A stretch of 10,289 nt of DNA from Bacteroidia bacterium (lineage in GTDB: Bacteria > Bacteroidota > Bacteroidia > B-17B0 > Aurantibacillaceae), in NCBI GenBank assembly GCA_014379485.1, contig JACMLS010000994.1, forward strand, positions 1-10,289. Direction: 5' to 3'. The notes under the pieces are model-generated. The model worked only from the letters and a program-made list of their open reading frames with translations. It was not told the origin of the DNA and made no database searches. This document shows, one piece after another, positions 7,380-10,289 of the stretch. Position 1 is the stretch's first letter. Every line of letters begins with the position of its first letter. The position numbers and the translations under genes were made by a program.

Positions 7380-8287
7380 AGAAGAAAGTGACGGGGAAAC
7401 CAAGGGCGGTAAAGGAAGGAAAATCTGCGACAGAATTAAGTTCCAGGATAAAATTACTGGAAAATAAAATCGCTAAACAAAGCTCAAAACAAAAAAAAAC
7501 AGAAAAAAGGATCAATGAATTTTTAGAGATCATTCAATGCTTTTCTAAATTTGATCTTAAAGTAAAAGCGAAGATTTCTGATAGAGGCGATCATTTTGAT
7601 GCGCTTGCAGTTGGAATAAATATGCTGGGAGAAGAACTTGAATCGAGCATTATTTCTCTTGCCGAAAAAGAAATTTTGCTGAAAGAAATTCACCACAGGG
7701 TAAAAAACAATCTGCAGATCGTATCGAGCCTGCTTAACCTGCAGAGCAACCTGGTAGAAGACCCCGAAGTACAGCTTTTCTTTGATGAAACAAGAGGAAG
7801 AGTAAAATCAATGGCGCTTGTGCATGAAAAATTATATAATTCAAAAGATATTTCTACTATAGATTTTGCCCTGTACCTGCAAACACTTTCAGAAGGCGTG
7901 GGAGAATTGTTTGATCCCAATAAAAAAACGAAAACCACTTTATGTCTCAATGCCGAGCACCACTTTTTAAAAGTAGATCATGCAATTCCCTGCGGGCTTA
8001 TTGTGAATGAATTATTAATGAATTCTTACAAATACGCTTTTCCGGGAAATGAACAAGGTGGAAAAATTGAACTTTCTTTTTTTAAAAAAGAACCGGGCCT
8101 TGGCAAAAAAGAAAATTTTATTCTGGAAGTTTCTGATAATGGAATTGGTTTGCCTGACAATTTTAAGATTGGCGAAACAAACTCGCTGGGTTTGCAATTA
8201 GTAGAAATGCTTACAGAACAAGTGGATGGAAAATTATTTTACGATGGAAAAAAAGGAGCGAGCTTTAGAATTGAGTGGAGTTCTTAG
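7376..8287 (+). CDS. Soluble HisKA_2-type sensor histidine kinase
   Basis: The start at 7376 overlaps the stop of the previous gene and gives 303 residues; an in-frame ATG at 7343 would add 11. The N-terminus is Lys-rich and coiled-coil-like (about residues 20-50, LENKIAKQSSKQKKTEKRI). A HAMP-like linker follows (FSKFDLKVKAKI, FDALAVGINMLGEEL). The H-box EIHHRVKNNLQIVSSLLNLQ has its likely phospho-acceptor at His107. The ATPase domain shows an N-box (LIVNELLMNSYKYAFP, Asn211), a G1 box (DNGIGLP, Asp254) and a second glycine box (SLGLQLVEML). This is the HisKA_2 plus HATPase_c layout. There is no membrane segment, PAS or GAF domain, and no receiver domain or response regulator in the window. 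Input probably comes through the STAS-like partner, which is inference. The output regulator is unknown. Confidence 0.9.
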   Translation: MKKKVTGKPRAVKEGKSATELSSRIKLLENKIAKQSSKQKKTEKRINEFLEIIQCFSKFDLKVKAKISDRGDHFDALAVGINMLGEELESSIISLAEKEILLKEIHHRVKNNLQIVSSLLNLQSNLVEDPEVQLFFDETRGRVKSMALVHEKLYNSKDISTIDFALYLQTLSEGVGELFDPNKKTKTTLCLNAEHHFLKVDHAIPCGLIVNELLMNSYKYAFPGNEQGGKIELSFFKKEPGLGKKENFILEVSDNGIGLPDNFKIGETNSLGLQLVEMLTEQVDGKLFYDGKKGASFRIEWSS

Positions 8288-8328
8288 AATTAGGGATGAG
8301 GACGAGGGACGAGTTAGCTGAACTATTG

Positions 8329-8360
8329 GATATAAGATATAAGACATTGAGATATAAGAC
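8329..8360 (+). repeat. Short direct repeats of gatataaga
   Basis: The nonamer gatataaga occurs at 8329-8337, 8336-8344 and 8351-8359; the last two are both followed by c. It lies in the 117-bp spacer between the kinase gene and folB, just after a gacgag-rich stretch (8300-8312). It looks like low-complexity spacer DNA. No regulator or promoter is evident. Confidence 0.6.
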
Positions 8361-8404
8361 TGGTGCACGAGGAATTAACTAAGAACTATTAACTGACAAC
8401 AGCA

Positions 8405-8749
8405 ATGCACAAAATAAATGTTGAGGGAATAAAAGTATATGCTTACCACGGTTGCCTGGAAGAGGAAGCGCGCATTGGGCAGGAATATTCTGTTGATGTT
8501 TATATGGAAACTGATTTTACAGAAGCAGCGCAAACAGATGAATTAAGCAAGACAATAGATTACTGCCAGGTATTTGAAATTGTAAAACTGCAAATGAAAA
8601 CGCGCAGCAATTTAATTGAACATGTTGCGCGCAGAATAAAAGAAAATTTACTGAAAGATATTGCTGCAATAAAATCTGTAAAAGTAAAAGTCACAAAATT
8701 CAATCCGCCAATGAATGGAAATGTGGAGCGGGTTTCTGTTGAAATATAA
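8405..8749 (+). CDS. folB: Dihydroneopterin aldolase
   Basis: This 114-residue protein has the normal length and pattern of FolB, which converts 7,8-dihydroneopterin to 6-hydroxymethyl-7,8-dihydropterin and glycolaldehyde in cytosolic folate synthesis. Visible landmarks are YAYHGCLEEEARIGQEYSVD near the N-terminus, TIDYCQVFEIV in the middle, NLIEHVARRI, and VKVTKFNPPMNGNVERVSVEI at the end. By alignment with the Staphylococcus aureus enzyme, Glu21 corresponds to Glu22, Glu72 to Glu74 and Lys98 to the catalytic Lys100, so the active site looks intact. It follows the kinase gene by 117 bp on the same strand. Co-transcription is possible but nothing suggests a shared role, and no other folate genes are in the window. 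Confidence 0.93.
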   Translation: MHKINVEGIKVYAYHGCLEEEARIGQEYSVDVYMETDFTEAAQTDELSKTIDYCQVFEIVKLQMKTRSNLIEHVARRIKENLLKDIAAIKSVKVKVTKFNPPMNGNVERVSVEI

Positions 8750-8847
8750 AAAAGTCCTGGAGTTTGAGAGTCCTGAGTCCGCAAGCCTTAGACAAAAAAG
8801 AGTCAGTTGAGGGCTAACAACTCAATCGAAAGATAAAAATCAATGAA

Positions 8848-9276
8848 TCATTTAGGTGCCAAATGCATTTCAAGGATCTTACCGTTAAAATCTTCATCCA
8901 ACAACCACAATTCTTTTTGCTTTAAACGCAAAATATTATCTGTAGAATTGTCATTGCCGTTTGAAGAAGGGTCAAAGGTCACTTTTTCTTTATTGCCGTT
9001 AAAAAACCAGGAACCAGTCTCGCTATAGTTTGCAATTCCAAAAGCAACATAAGACATGCTGTAAGTACCTTCTTTATCAATTACAAGGTTAAAATCTTTA
9101 AATGCCGTTTGATAGTCGCCGGTTTTATCAACGCCACTTTCAATTGCTTTTATAAGCACCCATGAATTTGCCATTCTTTCTTTTTTAGAGGACAAACTAA
9201 GTGTGGGGCCCTCAGGATATTTTTTACAGGAGAAAACTACCAGTAACAAAAGCAAAAAAGCGGAATATTTTTTCAT
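8848..9276 (-). CDS. Small lipoprotein, lipocalin-like
   Basis: This 142-residue protein starts with a lipoprotein signal (MKKYSAFLLLLLVVFSCKK), with Cys17 as the likely lipidation site, so it should be anchored in the inner or outer membrane. The mature part has alternating beta-strand-like segments (ANSWVLIKAIESG, FNLVIDKEGTYSMSY, ETGSWFFNGNKEKVTFDPSS, KELWLLDEDFNGKILEMHL). This resembles the lipocalin-like domains common in Bacteroidota lipoproteins (NxWxLxK start, later ILxLxxKxLxL). No ligand can be predicted. It is convergent with folB, with 98 bp between their stop codons and no obvious terminator there. Confidence 0.8.
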   Translation of the reverse strand: MKKYSAFLLLLLVVFSCKKYPEGPTLSLSSKKERMANSWVLIKAIESGVDKTGDYQTAFKDFNLVIDKEGTYSMSYVAFGIANYSETGSWFFNGNKEKVTFDPSSNGNDNSTDNILRLKQKELWLLDEDFNGKILEMHLAPK

Positions 9277-9452
9277 TAAAACAAATTATTTTCAGTTGCG
9301 AAAGTATTAAATAATCACTTATAGAGCGAAATTATACCAATAATTGAAAAATTAATCCGCCGTATTTTTAATGAAATTAAATGGCTGTTTCATTTGAAAA
9401 ACATGATAAAAGTGGCCCCAAAAAGGGTAGAAAAGCCCCCTTTGAATTATAT

Positions 9453-9483
9453 TTTGCAGGCTTGGTCTATTTTGTTAAATTTG
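9453..9483 (+). promoter_or_regulatory. Bacteroidota-type promoter of tRNA-Cys
   Basis: TTTG at 9453-9456 and TAAATTTG at 9476-9483 match the Bacteroidota -33 (TTTG) and -7 (TAnnTTTG) consensus exactly, with 19 bp between them. Transcription would start about 9490, some 15 nt before the mature 5' end of the tRNA. This is the best promoter in the window. Confidence 0.75.
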
Positions 9484-9504
9484 CATGTTCTTTAAAAACA
9501 AAAA

Positions 9505-9575
9505 GGTCCTGTGGCCGAGTGGCTAGGCTCAGCTCTGCAAAAGCTGCTACAGCGGTTCGAATCCGCTCGGGACCT
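9505..9575 (+). tRNA. tRNA-Cys (anticodon GCA)
   Basis: The sequence folds as a standard cloverleaf. The acceptor stem ggtcctg (9505-9511) pairs with cgggacc (9568-9574) with one G-U pair. The D arm is gcc/ggc. The anticodon stem is cagct (9530-9534) and agctg (9542-9546), with loop ctgcaaa and anticodon gca at 9537-9539. The variable loop is ctac, and the T arm is agcgg-ttcgaat-ccgct. The discriminator base is T (9575), the U73 expected for cysteine tRNA. No CCA is encoded. Its 3' end is repeated downstream at 9757-9773. Confidence 0.95.
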
Positions 9576-9579
9576 CGAT

Positions 9580-9720
9580 ACATCAAATCATCAAACAAAC
9601 AAGGTCGCCTTTTCGGCGACTTTTTTGTTTTGGACAAGACTGACTCAAGCTGTGCTTGAAGGAAGGATTGGACGAAACAAAAAATCAGCGCAGCTGCTTG
9701 TTTGTTTGATGATTTGATGT
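9580..9720. repeat. Perfect 24-bp inverted repeat enclosing further hairpins
   Basis: Positions 9580-9603 and 9697-9720 are perfect 24-bp inverted copies (outer ends acatcaaatcatc and gatgatttgatgt). Between them sit the 9604-9626 terminator hairpin, a 10-bp pair ttttttgttt/aaacaaaaaa (9621-9630 with 9675-9684), and a small tcaagc/gcttga hairpin with a tgt loop near 9645-9659. The whole could fold into one long branched stem-loop. It lies inside the stretch bounded by the duplicated tRNA end. Confidence 0.85.
9604..9626 (+). terminator. Rho-independent terminator downstream of tRNA-Cys
   Basis: The stem gtcgcc (9604-9609) pairs with ggcgac (9615-9620) around a ttttc loop and is followed by six T residues (9621-9626). 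It lies 28 bp after the tRNA and inside the 197-bp stretch bounded by the duplicated tRNA end, so it may not be the original terminator. Confidence 0.7.
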
Positions 9721-9748
9721 TGACTCCAGGCATGCCCGAAGGATCATT
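9641..9748 (+). repeat. Imperfect direct repeat beginning tgactc
   Basis: Positions 9641-9668 (tgactcaagctgtgcttgaa, then ggaaggat) resemble 9721-9748 (tgactccaggcatgcccgaa, then ggatcatt). They share tgactc, ag, tgc, gaagga and att in the same order. The copies flank the right half of the 24-bp inverted repeat structure, and the second leads directly to the duplicated tRNA end. This suggests the stretch was assembled from a dispersed repeat family. Confidence 0.45.
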
Positions 9749-9783
9749 TTTTTAATAATCCGCTCGGGACCTCCCTGACAGAG

Positions 9784-9817
9784 AACCCTGATAACCGCGT
9801 GCTTATCAGGGTTTTTT
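9784..9817 (+). terminator. Strong rho-independent terminator
   Basis: A perfect 11-bp stem aaccctgataa (9784-9794) and ttatcagggtt (9803-9813) has an 8-nt loop and a run of six T residues at 9812-9817. It directly follows the duplicated tRNA 3' end, so it is the likely original terminator of the tRNA-Cys transcript. Confidence 0.85.
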
Positions 9818-9891
9818 CGTTTCGAACATTTTTGGACGAAATTTAAAATTCCAAATATCGCTCTTGTTATCATTGTGTTGAATGTTTCGAA

Positions 9892-10009
9892 GGATCAAGC
9901 GGGAAAGTTAGGGATTACAAATTTTCTTCCTGCACTCCCGACAAATTTGTTGGGAATGGTTTTAAAATTCTATCGCGTTTTTGCACTTCCCGGAAATACC
10001 GCTTGATCC
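9892..10009. repeat. 11-bp inverted repeat and palindrome in non-coding DNA
   Basis: ggatcaagcgg (9892-9902) is repeated inverted as ccgcttgatcc (9999-10009). Next to the arms are gggaaagt and acttccc, so the symmetry is longer but interrupted. Between them lies cccgacaaatttgttggg (9937-9954), a near-perfect palindrome. A loose direct repeat, tttaaaattc followed by tatcgc, occurs at 9842-9861 and 9961-9976. The 240 bp from 9818 to 10057 hold no convincing gene. Confidence 0.5.
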
Positions 10010-10057
10010 AAATAGAAAATCAAGTTCAAAATAGGATTAATACCTGTTGTCAAGAGT

Positions 10058-10289
10058 TTAAAAATTAATTTCAAAAGTAATGGAGAAGCCAAGCTCTCCA
10101 GTTTCAAAATCATAATCAAAATCAATAGCACCAAATCCCCAATTAATTGTTCCAGATACCTTTTGATCGTGTTCTGCGGCGTACCAACCATAAAAACCGG
10201 CTACACCTAATCCAAGCACAACTACTGCTCCGGTAGTTTTAGGATGGTCTTCGGCAAATTTTTTTATTTTTTCCCGCTCTTGTGTCCAA
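10058..10289 (-). CDS. C-terminal part of an unrecognised protein, 5' end missing
   Basis: Reading the minus strand from 10288 gives 76 codons and a TAA at 10060-10058; the start lies beyond the window. The visible part has a charged stretch (WTQEREKIKKFAEDHPK), a hydrophobic glycine-rich segment that could cross a membrane (TTGAVVVLGLGVAGFYGWYA), and a beta-rich tail (SGTINWGFGAIDFDYDFE, then TGELGFSITFEINF) ending in Phe. Such a tail would suit a beta-rich surface or membrane protein, but I recognise no family. A competing frame at 9970-10191 on the same strand overlaps it and looks less protein-like. Confidence 0.6.
   Translation of the reverse strand, partial: WTQEREKIKKFAEDHPKTTGAVVVLGLGVAGFYGWYAAEHDQKVSGTINWGFGAIDFDYDFETGELGFSITFEINF

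Larger units (their letters stand above)
9560..9773 (+). repeat. 17-bp direct repeat of the tRNA-Cys 3' end, possible att-like pair
   Basis: The 17-mer aatccgctcgggacctc occurs at 9560-9576, where it covers the 3' end of tRNA-Cys, and again at 9757-9773 with no tRNA body upstream. The 197 bp from 9577 to 9773 would therefore be an insertion next to the tRNA, or the second copy could be the remains of a deleted tandem tRNA gene. Duplication of a tRNA 3' end is the usual footprint of tyrosine-recombinase integration. No integrase or cargo gene fits into 197 bp, so at most this is a remnant or a non-autonomous element. Confidence 0.65.

Noticed and set aside
8757..8790. gtcctg/gagtcc repeats after folB
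   Set aside because: Short low-complexity spacer sequence without a stem or T run strong enough to call a terminator or a defined repeat.
9381..9873. Several frames on both strands covering the tRNA-Cys region
   Set aside because: They are translations of the tRNA gene, its inverted repeats and terminators; typical false genes around a tRNA.
9970..10191. 73-codon minus-strand frame near the right end
   Set aside because: It overlaps the better-looking frame at 10058-10289 in another phase and is a leucine/isoleucine-rich low-complexity translation.

Overview
The window looks like a chromosome segment of a member of the Bacteroidota. Four things point there. Two large secreted proteins carry type IX secretion system (T9SS) hallmarks. 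The tRNA gene is preceded by a TTTG-N19-TAnnTTTG promoter of the Bacteroidota type. Strong Shine-Dalgarno sites are absent. The DNA is AT-rich with long asparagine- and threonine-rich secreted proteins. I cannot fix the genus.

Layout. Positions 1-3723 (minus strand) hold the first 1241 codons of a giant secreted protein whose 3' end lies beyond the window. It has a signal peptide, a lamin-tail-like N-terminal domain, then at least 13 SprB-type repeats; the last ten intervals are exactly 76 residues each. A 555-bp gene-free gap separates it from a divergent gene at 4279-6756 (plus), which encodes a T9SS cargo protein with a DUF3616-like centre and a type A sorting signal. A 165-bp nested palindrome with a terminator-like hairpin at its centre follows. 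Next on the plus strand come a small STAS/SpoIIAA-like protein (6969-7379), a soluble HisKA_2-type histidine kinase joined to it by an ATGA overlap (7376-8287), and folB (8405-8749). A small lipoprotein gene lies convergently on the minus strand (8848-9276). The right end holds tRNA-Cys(GCA) at 9505-9575, a 197-bp stretch bounded by a duplicate of the tRNA 3' end and filled with inverted repeats, a strong terminator, more small repeats, and the 3' end of an unrecognised minus-strand gene (10058-10289).

How the genes relate. The two divergent T9SS cargo genes probably act at the cell surface or outside the cell; the repeat protein is a likely adhesin. The STAS-like protein and the kinase very probably form one signalling unit. 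folB makes a pterin intermediate of folate synthesis and shows no functional link to its neighbours. I see no CRISPR array, transposase, phage gene or recognisable defence operon. The most unusual structures are the exact three-unit super-repeat inside the adhesin, the concentric palindrome at 6778-6942, and the duplicated tRNA end around 9560-9773.
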